Source: Carnobacterium maltaromaticum DSM 20342
GTDB taxonomy: Bacteria; Bacillota; Bacilli; Lactobacillales; Carnobacteriaceae
Assembly: GCF_000744945.1 (NCBI RefSeq)
Contig: NZ_JQMX01000001.1
Location: 3,545,130 to 3,609,129, forward strand
Direction of reading: 5' to 3'
Length of the DNA stretch: 64,000 nt
Shown here: positions 56,360 through 64,000 of the stretch, one piece after another
Position numbering within the stretch: the first letter of the stretch is position 1
How the letters are laid out: the number at the start of each line of letters is the position of its first letter
Notes under the pieces: generated by a model
Seen by the model: only the letters and a program-made list of their open reading frames with translations
Database searches by the model: none
Told to the model about the DNA's origin: nothing
Made by a program: the position numbers and the translations under genes

Positions 56360-56400
56360 GGGGTCCCGAGCGCCTACGGGGAATTTGTATCGATAAGGAA
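56360..56400 (+). repeat. Left terminal inverted repeat of the transposon
   Basis: Identical, in inverted orientation, to 62949-62989. Starts GGGGTCCCGAG and ends ATCGATAAGGA. Confidence 0.95.
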
Positions 56401-56457
56401 ATTACCTTTGATCTCACATGTTATTTTGAACAATAACGAATACTATCAGAATAATTC

Positions 56458-56504
56458 AAAAAAACCAGTTGGACAGTAACGGTATCTGTCCAACTGGTTT
56501 TTTT
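56458..56504. terminator. Strong bidirectional hairpin inside the transposon's left end
   Basis: A perfect 19-bp stem (arms 56458-56476 and 56486-56504, containing CCAGTTGGACAG and CTGTCCAACTGG) with A and T tracts on each side. It probably ends the cadC-cadA transcript and shields the element from outside transcription. The rest of 56400-56665 holds no recognisable gene. Confidence 0.85.
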
Positions 56505-56665
56505 GAAGGCCTGTTTTTCATTACTTTTATAAAGGCTAGAGAGCAACTTCCCTCCACATTTTACCTTTGCTAATTACATTGGCTTTAGTGATTTTCCTAA
56601 TACCTTTTATTGGATGATTCCCGTTTACCATAGCTTACTCTATTTCATTTTTCTCTAAGGTTGAA

Positions 56666-58801
56666 TTAATCTTTCACTTTCATTAATCGTAAGCCATTTA
56701 ACGTGACTAAAAGAGTCGCACCCATATCCGCCATAATTGCAATCCATAATGTTAACCACCCTGGAATGACTAGCAAAAGAGCAATCAGTTTGATGACCAA
56801 GGAAAATGTGATATTTTGCTTAATAATTTGGAGTGTTTTTCTACTCAACTTTACCGTGAAAGGTAATTTTTGTAAGTCGTCTCCCATTAAGGCAACATCA
56901 GCTGTTTCAATGGCTGTGTCAGTTCCTGCTCCGCCCATTGCAATTCCAACCGTGGCCGCTGCTAAGGCTGGCGCATCATTAATACCGTCTCCAACCATGG
57001 CTACTTTACCAAAGTTTATTTTCAACTGTTTAATGTAATCTAATTTATCTTGGGGCATTAACTCACCTTCTATTTCAGAAACACCTACCTGTTGGCCAAT
57101 TGCTTGCGCTGTGGCTTGGTTATCGCCAGTCAACATAATAGTTTTTTCAATCCCCAGCTCATGAAGTCGTTTAATAACATGTTGACTGGATGACCTAACC
57201 TCGTCGGCAACTGCCACTATAGAAATCAGGTTCTGATTTGTTCCAAAAAGCATAGCAGTCTTCCCTTTAAGTTGTAAGTCACTCACTTGTCGATGAATGG
57301 AGTCAGTAAATTGCGATGTTAGTAATTCCTTAAATAAAACGGGACTTCCAACATAATAGGTGTTACCATCTACAGTTCCTCTAATCCCTTTTCCTGTGAT
57401 GGATGTAAAATCGTTCACATTAATACTAGTTAAATCCATTTCTCTCGTTTCTCCATACTTAATAATGGCTGAAGCAAGGGGGTGTTGAGATAATTGTTCC
57501 AGTGCTGCCATGATGGTATAGTTTTTATTTTGTTGAATGTTTGTGGCTTCTGTTAGTTCAATATAATCAGTGACCACCGGCACACCTTTTGTCAAGGTAC
57601 CAGTTTTATCGAACGCAATGGCTTTTAGCCCACCAATTTCTTCTAAATACACGCCACCTTTTACCAATACGCCATTTTTAGCTGCATTTCCAATGGAGGT
57701 GACGATGGCAACAGGAGTTGAAACAACTAAGGCGCAAGGACACCCAACCACTAATACAGATAACCCTTGATACACCCACGTTTCCCAGTTGCCGCCAAAC
57801 AGCAATGGCGGTACTGTTGCAATCAGTGCGGCGATCACAATAATGGCTGGCGTATAATATTTAGCAAATGTATCAACAAAGGCTTGAGCTGGAGCACGTT
57901 CACCTTGTGCCTCCTCAACTAAGTGAATAATTTTTGAAATCGTGGTATCTTCTACTCGTTTTGTGACCGCAACTTCAAGCAATCCTTCTTCATTTAACGT
58001 TCCAGCAAAAACGGAATCATCGATGTTTTTTTCAACAGGGATAGATTCACCAGTAATCGCTGCTTGATTGACGGCTGAATAACCTTTCACAACGTGACCA
58101 TCCATCGCAATTTTTTGACCAGGCTTTATAATCATAATGTCGCCAATTTGAATGTCATCTACATGAACCATTCTGTCGGTGCCCGAGCGTCTCACAAGTG
58201 CCTCTTTTGGCGCAATGTCCATTAGGGAACGAATAGATTGTCGTGCCTTATCCATCGAGTAACGTTCAAGTGCCTCGCTTACTGCGAATAGAATCACCAC
58301 AATAGATCCTTCTGCCCATTCACCAATGAAAGCAGCTCCAATAATAGCTATTGTCATCAGTGTCTCCATTGTAAATTCAAACTTCAATAAATTTTTGAAT
58401 CCTTCCTTAAAGAGAGAATAGCCTCCGATGAAAATCGCAAAAATAAATAGTGCCTTAGTAAGATAAAAGTCCTCCCCATTCATGATCTGTGACGCATAAC
58501 CCACTGCAATAAATAAGCCAGAAAGCAATAATCGCCAATTTTTTCTAATAAACGATTGATGGTCAGTAAAATGCTCTGGATCAGTAAAGGATGCTTTCTC
58601 TGGAATGATTTTCAAGTGTTCAAATGCTCCAGCCTGTTCAACTTGTTGAATACTTGCTTCACCTGTTACCGTGATTTTTGATGCGCCAAAGTTTACAATA
58701 GCTTCTGTTACACCCTCAATTTCTTTTACGTTCCGTTCAAATTTGGCCGCGCAATTTGTACAGCTCAATCCATCTACTCTATAAACAGTCTTTTCTGCCA
58801 T
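56666..58801 (-). CDS. cadA: Cadmium-exporting P1B-type ATPase CadA
   Basis: 711 residues. N-terminal heavy-metal domain with CTNC at residues 14-17, membrane pairs before the actuator domain (TGES), the transmembrane CPC motif (GCPCALV near 355), the phosphorylation site DKTGTLT near 398, and GDGINDAPA near 605. Exports Cd2+, and usually Zn2+, from the cytoplasm at the expense of ATP. Its start codon overlaps the last base of the cadC stop (58801), so the genes are coupled. Cargo of the Tn3-family element. Confidence 0.95.
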   Translation of the reverse strand: MAEKTVYRVDGLSCTNCAAKFERNVKEIEGVTEAIVNFGASKITVTGEASIQQVEQAGAFEHLKIIPEKASFTDPEHFTDHQSFIRKNWRLLLSGLFIAVGYASQIMNGEDFYLTKALFIFAIFIGGYSLFKEGFKNLLKFEFTMETLMTIAIIGAAFIGEWAEGSIVVILFAVSEALERYSMDKARQSIRSLMDIAPKEALVRRSGTDRMVHVDDIQIGDIMIIKPGQKIAMDGHVVKGYSAVNQAAITGESIPVEKNIDDSVFAGTLNEEGLLEVAVTKRVEDTTISKIIHLVEEAQGERAPAQAFVDTFAKYYTPAIIVIAALIATVPPLLFGGNWETWVYQGLSVLVVGCPCALVVSTPVAIVTSIGNAAKNGVLVKGGVYLEEIGGLKAIAFDKTGTLTKGVPVVTDYIELTEATNIQQNKNYTIMAALEQLSQHPLASAIIKYGETREMDLTSINVNDFTSITGKGIRGTVDGNTYYVGSPVLFKELLTSQFTDSIHRQVSDLQLKGKTAMLFGTNQNLISIVAVADEVRSSSQHVIKRLHELGIEKTIMLTGDNQATAQAIGQQVGVSEIEGELMPQDKLDYIKQLKINFGKVAMVGDGINDAPALAAATVGIAMGGAGTDTAIETADVALMGDDLQKLPFTVKLSRKTLQIIKQNITFSLVIKLIALLLVIPGWLTLWIAIMADMGATLLVTLNGLRLMKVKD

Positions 58802-59160
58802 TAGACTCCCACTCCTTCAAAATTAAGTAATATGAGTTTTACCTGATCTCTAACCCTATCATTCGCAAGAGAATAATAAACAAGCTTTCCATCTTTTCGA
58901 TAGTTCGCAAGCCCTTGCTTCTTTAAAAAGCGTAAATGGTGGGACGTAGCCGCAACTGTTGCTTCGACAATATTAGCTAGATCGCAGACACAAAGTTCAC
59001 TTTCTGTCAGTAATGCATACACAATTTTAACCCTTGTTTCATCAGACAGAATTTTTAACACTTGACTGATAGTTGTAACTTCTACGGTTTCCAGCCCAGT
59101 CTTCACCCGTCTTACTTTTTCTTCATCAATACAAGTAATTTCGCAAATATCTACAGTCAT
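58801..59160 (-). CDS. cadC: CadC, ArsR-family cadmium-responsive repressor
   Basis: 119 residues, winged helix. Metal-sensing cysteines at residues 6, 10, 57 and 59 (DICEITC and ELCVCD) match the Cys7/11/58/60 set of plasmid pI258 CadC. Recognition-helix region [18 protein letters not shown] near residue 70. Releases DNA on Cd2+, Pb2+ or Zn2+ binding and so induces cadC-cadA. RBS GAAGGGAGAAA. Confidence 0.94.
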   Translation of the reverse strand: MTVDICEITCIDEEKVRRVKTGLETVEVTTISQVLKILSDETRVKIVYALLTESELCVCDLANIVEATVAATSHHLRFLKKQGLANYRKDGKLVYYSLANDRVRDQVKLILLNFEGVGV

Positions 59161-59439
59161 ACTCAGTTTCTCCCTTCAACACTCAAAGAGACGCTTGAAT
59201 GTTTATAGGGGTGATTATACTCTGTTCCAAGTTGATAGTCAAGCGTTCGTTTGAATAATAATTAACGATTACAATCAGTACCTTAAACGGTCGTTTATGG
59301 CACTTTTTGAATTTGTCTGTTTTTCAATCGTTTAAGCCTTAAATCAGGTACCAAAACTCGTTCTTTTTTCAAAGTACCTATATGGTTATTCTTGATGAGT
59401 TATGGTACATTTAAGTCATTAATAGTAAGGGGGCTTCTT
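59161..59439. promoter_or_regulatory. cad operator/promoter and probable res site
   Basis: 279 bases between divergent cadC and tnpR. Near cadC, ACTCAAAGAGACGCTTGAATGT (59179-59200 region) and TCAAGCGTTCGTTTGA (about 59238-59253) are imperfect palindromes like CadC operators. The tnpR side is rich in short inverted motifs (GGTACC, TTAAACGGTCGTTTA), as expected for a resolvase res site. Subsite borders cannot be fixed by eye. Confidence 0.6.
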
Positions 59440-59994
59440 ATGATTTTTGGCTATGCTCGAGTGAGTACAGAGGATCAAAATTTAAATTTGCAAATCGATG
59501 CACTCACCCAACACGGTATCGATAAACTATTCCAAGAAAAGGTGACAGGTTCAAAACGAGATCGTCCACAATTGGAAGACATGATAAGAGGGTTACGTGA
59601 TGGTGACTCAGTGGTCATTTATAAACTCGATCGTATTTCACGTTCAACTAAACATTTGATAGAGCTTTCAGAAACCTTTGAAGAGCTTGGAGTTAATTTT
59701 ATCTCTATTCAAGATAATGTGGATACATCTACTTCTATGGGAAGGTTCTTTTTCCGAGTCATGGCTAGTTTAGCAGAGTTGGAACGTGACATTACGATTG
59801 AAAGAACCAAATCAGGTCTTGAAGCAGCAAGAGCGCGTGGAAAAAAAGGAGGACGACCAAGTAAAGCCAGTCAATCAATTGAGTTGGCTTTGAAAATGTA
59901 CGATAGTAAGCAATATTCAATCAAACAGATTCTTGAAGCCTCTAAATTAAGTAAAACAACTCTATACCGCTATCTTAATGGAAGGAAAAACTAA
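59440..59994 (+). CDS. tnpR: Tn3-family resolvase (serine recombinase)
   Basis: 184 residues. The catalytic serine is Ser9 in GYARVSTEDQN, followed by VTGSKRDRPQL, the YKLDRISRS arginine motif near residue 65, and a C-terminal helix-turn-helix ending TTLYRYLNG. It resolves cointegrates formed during replicative transposition by acting at res. Start at 59440 is set by AAGGGGG upstream; an in-frame upstream ATG (59392) would add residues unlike the family. tnpA starts 3 bases after its stop. Confidence 0.95.
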   Translation: MIFGYARVSTEDQNLNLQIDALTQHGIDKLFQEKVTGSKRDRPQLEDMIRGLRDGDSVVIYKLDRISRSTKHLIELSETFEELGVNFISIQDNVDTSTSMGRFFFRVMASLAELERDITIERTKSGLEAARARGKKGGRPSKASQSIELALKMYDSKQYSIKQILEASKLSKTTLYRYLNGRKN

Positions 59995-59997
59995 TAT

Positions 59998-62913
59998 ATG
60001 GCACTAAAAAAAATTTTAACAACAGCGCAGCGGGAGCAACTTCTTTCTGTCGATCACTTATCTGAAGAAGATTTTCAAGCTTATTTCAGTTTCTCTGACT
60101 CTGATTTAGATATCATCAACCAACACAGAGGCGATATCAATAAGTTAGGGTTTGCCATTCAGCTCTGCTTGGCACGATACCCTGGATGTTCGTTGAGTAA
60201 CTGGTCCATCCAATCAGACCGATTAATCTCTTATGTAAGGCGCCAATTACATCTTGACTCAATTGAACTGGCTTTATACGCCCATAGGAACACACGTGCC
60301 AATCACTTTAATGAGATATTGGAAACATTTAGGTATCAGCGTTTTGGAAGTGTCGACACACGCAATCAATTAATAGCATTTCTTATTAAGCTGGCATTAG
60401 AAAATGATGACTCTACCTATCTCATGAAAAAAACATTAGGCTTCCTCACTCAAAATCGAATTATTTTTCCATCTATAGCGACACTAGAAGACATTATCAG
60501 CCATTGTCGTGATAAGGCTGAAAGCACACTGTTTTCAATTCTTCTGGATTCATTAACAGAAACACAAATCGAGAAATTAGATGAGTTGTTTCTAGTATAT
60601 AAAGAAACGAAGATGACTAAACTCGCCTGGTTAAAAGATATCCCTGGCAAAGCCAATCCAGAGAGTTTTATGACTATTTGCAAAAAAGTTGAGACGATTA
60701 CGCTTCTTGAACTAGGAACAATCAATGTGTCGCATATTCACCGAAATAGATTTCTTCAGTTAGCACGATTAGGTGATAATTACGATGCCTATGACTTTTC
60801 TCGTTTTGAATTCGAAAAAAAGTATTCCTTACTCATTGCTTTTTTAGTGGATCATCATCAGTATCTGATCGATCAGCTCATTGAAATTAATGACCGGATT
60901 TTAGCGGGGATTAAACGAAAAGGGATGCACGATTCGCAAGAACTGTTGAAAGAGAAAGGGAAATTGGCGACTGAAAAATTAGAACATTATGCGTCTCTGA
61001 TTGATGCACTTCATTTTGCAAAAGACAACGACAGTAATCCTTTTGACGAAATAGAACGAGTTATCCCCTGGCATGACTTAATCCAAGATGGAGAAGACGC
61101 TAAACGAATTACTGGTAAGAAAAATCACGGATATTTAGAAATGGTGAGAAATAAAGCCACTTACCTTAGAAGGTATACCCCAATGCTTTTAAAAACACTC
61201 TCGTTTAAAGCAACCTCATCTGCACAACCAATTCTTACAGCGCTTACTCAAATAAATGAGTTAAAAAACGACGGTAAACGGAAAATACCAGCAGACACAT
61301 CCATTGAATTTGTGAGTAAAAAATGGGAAAGTCTTGTTCAACCTGAAGAAGGAAAAATAGACCGATCCTTCTACGAGTTGGTAGCGTTCACAGAATTAAA
61401 AAATAATATTAGATCAGGAAATATTTCGGTAGAAGGAAGCTTAGCCCATCGAAACATTGATGATTACTTAATCAGTTCCGATGCTTGCGTTAACTCATTC
61501 ACTATTCCAGATACATTTGATGATTATTTGACTTCTAGGGGCGCAATATTGGACTCACAACTACAATATTATTCGAATTCTGGCAAAAGTTCAGCCAAAA
61601 TGGTGCTAAAAAAATTGGAGAAAGTTACACCAGATGAAGCAGAGGAATATAGAAAAAAACTTTATTCAATGATTCCCAGAATAAGATTAAGTGACCTTTT
61701 AATAGAAGTGGATAGCTGGACTCAATTTACGCAAGAATTTATCCATGATTCAACTGGAAAGCCGCCAAATGAACGAGAAAAGAAAATTGTTTTTGCCACT
61801 TTATTAGGATTAGGAATGAATATTGGGCTTGAGAAAATGGCCCAATCCACCCCCGGAATTACTTATCCTCAATTGGCGAATACTAAACAATGGCGGTTTT
61901 ATAAAGAAGCCTTAACCTGTACCCAATCTATTTTGGTTAATTTTCAATTAGGAATTCCTATAGCTGATTTTTGGGGAGAAGGTAAAACGAGTGCTTCCGA
62001 TGGAATGCGTGTACCAGTAGGTGTATCCGCCATTAAGGCTGACGTGAATCCACATTATAAAAGCTTAGAGAAAGGCGCCACAATGATTCGGTCAATCAAT
62101 GACAGAAATACCTCACATCATGTTGAAGTTGTTTCGACCAACACGAGAGAAGCGACTCATACATTAGATGGCTTGCTTTACCACGAAACAGATTTAGATA
62201 TTGAAGAACATTTCACTGACACAAACGGATATACTGATCAAGTGTTTGGCATGACCGCTCTACTAGGATTTAATTTTGAACCCCGTATTAGGAATATAAA
62301 AAAGGCACAATTATTTTCTATAAAGCCAACTTCAGAATACCCTGATTTATTAGAGCTCATCAGTGGTAGGATCAATATAAAAACTATTGATGAAAGTTAC
62401 GAAGAAATTAAACGAATCGCTTATTCCATTCAAACTGGTAAAGTCTCAAGTTCGCTAATTTTAGGAAAGCTAGGTTCTTACGCACGAAAAAATAAGGTAG
62501 CTACCGCTTTAAGAGAATTGGGACGGATTGAGAAGAGTATTTTCATGATAGATTATGTGACAGATGATAGCTTAAGACGTAAGATTACCCATGGTTTGAA
62601 TAAAACGGAAGCCGTAAATGCTTTGGCAAGAGAACTATTTTTTGGTCGCCGAGGTAAATTCATGGAACGTGATATTCGTCGGCAACTTCAAAGTGCAAGT
62701 GCACTAAATGTTTTAATAAACGCTATTAGTATATGGAACGCCGTCTATTTACAAGAAGCCTATGATTATCTAGTGAAAACTGATCCAGAAGTAACCAACT
62801 ATATGAGCCATATTTCTCCTATTAATTGGGAGCATATTACGTTTCTTGGCGAATACAAATTTGATTTGTTATCTATTCCCAAGAGGTTGAGAAAATTAAA
62901 CATAGAAAAATAG
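59998..62913 (+). CDS. tnpA: Tn3-family transposase, full length
   Basis: 971 residues, normal for the family. N-terminal DNA-binding half beginning with the DUF4158-like segment (LTTAQREQLLSV, residues about 6-160), C-terminal DDE_Tnp_Tn3 domain. Candidate DDE residues: Asp in KTSASDGMRV (about 662), Asp in HFTDTNGYTD (about 737) and Glu near ARELFFGRRG (about 880). Catalyses replicative transposition through the 41-bp ends. Cotranscribed with tnpR. The right inverted repeat begins 35 bases after the stop. Confidence 0.95.
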   Translation: MALKKILTTAQREQLLSVDHLSEEDFQAYFSFSDSDLDIINQHRGDINKLGFAIQLCLARYPGCSLSNWSIQSDRLISYVRRQLHLDSIELALYAHRNTRANHFNEILETFRYQRFGSVDTRNQLIAFLIKLALENDDSTYLMKKTLGFLTQNRIIFPSIATLEDIISHCRDKAESTLFSILLDSLTETQIEKLDELFLVYKETKMTKLAWLKDIPGKANPESFMTICKKVETITLLELGTINVSHIHRNRFLQLARLGDNYDAYDFSRFEFEKKYSLLIAFLVDHHQYLIDQLIEINDRILAGIKRKGMHDSQELLKEKGKLATEKLEHYASLIDALHFAKDNDSNPFDEIERVIPWHDLIQDGEDAKRITGKKNHGYLEMVRNKATYLRRYTPMLLKTLSFKATSSAQPILTALTQINELKNDGKRKIPADTSIEFVSKKWESLVQPEEGKIDRSFYELVAFTELKNNIRSGNISVEGSLAHRNIDDYLISSDACVNSFTIPDTFDDYLTSRGAILDSQLQYYSNSGKSSAKMVLKKLEKVTPDEAEEYRKKLYSMIPRIRLSDLLIEVDSWTQFTQEFIHDSTGKPPNEREKKIVFATLLGLGMNIGLEKMAQSTPGITYPQLANTKQWRFYKEALTCTQSILVNFQLGIPIADFWGEGKTSASDGMRVPVGVSAIKADVNPHYKSLEKGATMIRSINDRNTSHHVEVVSTNTREATHTLDGLLYHETDLDIEEHFTDTNGYTDQVFGMTALLGFNFEPRIRNIKKAQLFSIKPTSEYPDLLELISGRINIKTIDESYEEIKRIAYSIQTGKVSSSLILGKLGSYARKNKVATALRELGRIEKSIFMIDYVTDDSLRRKITHGLNKTEAVNALARELFFGRRGKFMERDIRRQLQSASALNVLINAISIWNAVYLQEAYDYLVKTDPEVTNYMSHISPINWEHITFLGEYKFDLLSIPKRLRKLNIEK

Positions 62914-62920
62914 AGAGTCG

Positions 62921-64000
62921 TCAAACGTTGCTACTAAGGGGATTTGTAATCCTTATCGATACAAATTCCCCGTAGGCGCTCGGGACCCCTATAAGTTCTT
63001 CTGAACAGTCATATCCTTCTACTTTCATCTGCTCCAATACTTTTTCAAGATACAGTGTATTCCAATAAATTACTGCATTTGTTACAACGCTTAAAGAGGT
63101 TAACTGCTCCTCCATTCCATCAATATAAGTTTGATATAATTTTCCATTTCTTCCGTAAAATATACTTCTGCAAAGTGCATGACGTAATTCACCCTTATTT
63201 AGCTGTTCAAGTATTTGACGAGCATAAATTTCATCTGAAAGATAGCGTAGTTGATGTTTGGTCTTATAAACCTTTCCATATTCTGTAATTGCTTTTCCAA
63301 GTGAAGTTGGTTGACCAGATCGTTGTAACGCTCGAGTTAGTTCAGTTGCATTGACTTTACCAGATTTCAGGGAACCTGCTACTCGAAGTATATCTTCCCA
63401 ATGTTCTTCAATTAAATCAGTGTTAATTCGACTTTTAGTAACATCATTCAATAAACCATAATCAGCATTTTTTTCAATTCTCCATAGTTTGGTACCATGT
63501 TTATTCGCAATTCTAGGACTAAATTGAAAACCTAGTAGTCCAAATAATCCAAAAATAAGGTCACTATATCCAGCTGTATCTGTCATTATCTGAGTGGGCT
63601 GTAATCCGCTGGTTTGATTAAGAAGTCCCTCTAATAAGTAAAGAGAGTCTCTTAACGTGCCTGATACAACCATTCCATGGAAACCAATATAATGATCTGA
63701 AACAAAGTTATAGAAAGTGATTCCACGGCCTTTGCCAAAGTATTTTGGATTACTAGCAGAGTAAAGTGATCTTTGCGGTGTTATATACCGAATTCCATCT
63801 GCAGACGCCATTTCTCCATTTCCCCAAGCAAGAGCCAGTTCCAATTTCTTATGTGAATGAATAATTTTTTGATTAGCTGCAGTTAAGGTATCAATACGTA
63901 AGTATTGATGAGCTACATAGGTGAGCCTATCATACTTCAAACTATCAATATTATTTTTGGAAACTGGAGAAAATCCAATATTACATGATTCCGCTAACAA
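62921..64000 (-). pseudogene. Second Tn3-family transposase, 3'-truncated at the transposon junction
   Basis: 359 codons read on the minus strand, entering from outside the window. It has the DDE_Tnp_Tn3 region with MASADGIRY, QIMTDTAGYSD, LCRSIFYGRNGKL and TNAVIYWNTLYLEK, distinct from the TnpA at 59998 and nearer to Tn1546-like transposases. Native sequence stops at 62990 after the residues SEELI. The remaining codons, including GVPSAYGEFVSI, are translation of the inverted repeat. The usual C-terminal LSP-x5-HIN-x2-G segment (about 35-40 residues) is missing, so it is probably inactive. Confidence 0.88.
62949..62989 (-). repeat. Right terminal inverted repeat of the transposon
   Basis: Perfect inverted copy of 56360-56400. 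The adjacent tnpA fragment on the minus strand reads through it. Confidence 0.95.

Larger units (their letters stand above)
56360..62989. mobile_element. Tn3-family cadmium-resistance transposon, Tn5422-like
   Basis: 6630 bp bounded by perfect 41-bp inverted repeats beginning GGGGTCCCGAGCGCCTACGG (56360-56400 and 62949-62989). Contents: cadA and cadC on the minus strand, tnpR and tnpA on the plus strand. Size, gene set and repeat length agree with what is known of Tn5422 of Listeria plasmids; exact identity needs alignment. Flanking pentamers differ (TTAAA left, TATAA right), so there is no target duplication. The left neighbour is a chromosomal repeat after iolA and the right neighbour is a broken second tnpA. 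Confidence 0.9.

Noticed and set aside
56291..56479. Open frame across the end of iolA, the repeat and the transposon inverted repeat
   Set aside because: It joins unrelated sequence across the transposon boundary, with no RBS and no family resemblance.
56355..62994. 5-bp target duplication of the cad transposon
   Set aside because: Flanking pentamers are TTAAA and TATAA, not identical; noted instead as evidence of rearrangement.

Overview
The window is AT-rich chromosomal DNA of a low-GC Gram-positive bacterium. It carries lipoteichoic acid genes (glycolipid glycosyltransferases, LtaS), a CtsR-type clpE promoter, CcpA-type cre sites, lipoproteins with lipoboxes, ptsHI, and an AraT aminotransferase close to those of lactic acid bacteria. 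A member of the Lactobacillales fits best, with the Carnobacterium / Enterococcus / Vagococcus group as my guess. The species is not proven by the sequence. No rRNA, tRNA or CRISPR array was recognised.

Layout. 1-4.5 kb: 5' part of clpE (minus strand) with its CtsR-type promoter, two unknown small or membrane proteins, then ptsH-ptsI. 4.9-8.1 kb: three-gene glycolipid-anchor operon for lipoteichoic acid (lafA-lafB-like glycosyltransferases and a multispanning membrane protein). 8.2-13.6 kb: beta-hydroxyacid dehydrogenase, AraT aminotransferase, YkuJ-like protein, hom-thrB. 13.8-18.3 kb: ltaS, a small unknown, a LysM/polysaccharide deacetylase, cutC. 18.4-24.9 kb: DUF3267 metalloprotease-like protein, asnB, dapG, small membrane protein, pepA, DUF975 protein. 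24.9-29.2 kb: HmoB-like heme monooxygenase facing a protoporphyrinogen oxidase, then a yhfI-lplJ pair. 29.2-35 kb: trpS, a DUF3899 protein and an oppBCDF operon without a binding protein. 35.2-45.2 kb: small membrane protein, a two-component system with a His/Met-rich sensor loop, then an LplB/LplC/LplA-type carbohydrate importer with YesL-YesM-YesN regulators behind a perfect cre-like palindrome. 45.3-49.2 kb: SDR dehydrogenase, glnK-amtB, and an orphan PhnD-type lipoprotein.

The most distinctive chromosomal block is 49.4-56.3 kb. It looks like an inositol (or related cyclitol) uptake and catabolism locus: an ABC importer (binding lipoprotein, double ATPase, permease), an IolR-like DeoR regulator, a tautomerase-superfamily protein with the key residues of malonate semialdehyde decarboxylase, and iolA/mmsA (malonate/methylmalonate semialdehyde dehydrogenase). 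The importer and iolA promoters share their architecture and carry AACCAA / TTGGTTAAG operator repeats that fit the IolR consensus, plus cre-like sites. Two enzymes that would use the same intermediate, malonate semialdehyde, therefore sit on either side of one regulator. No other iol gene (iolB, C, D, E, G) follows iolA in the window.

Directly after iolA lies one copy of a short interspersed repeat, then a 6630-bp Tn3-family cadmium-resistance transposon (56360-62989, Tn5422-like: cadA, cadC, tnpR, tnpA; 41-bp perfect terminal inverted repeats). Its right end abuts the truncated transposase gene of a second Tn3-family element, with no 5-bp target duplication. The junction therefore reflects a rearrangement rather than a simple insertion. 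The window ends inside this second transposase.
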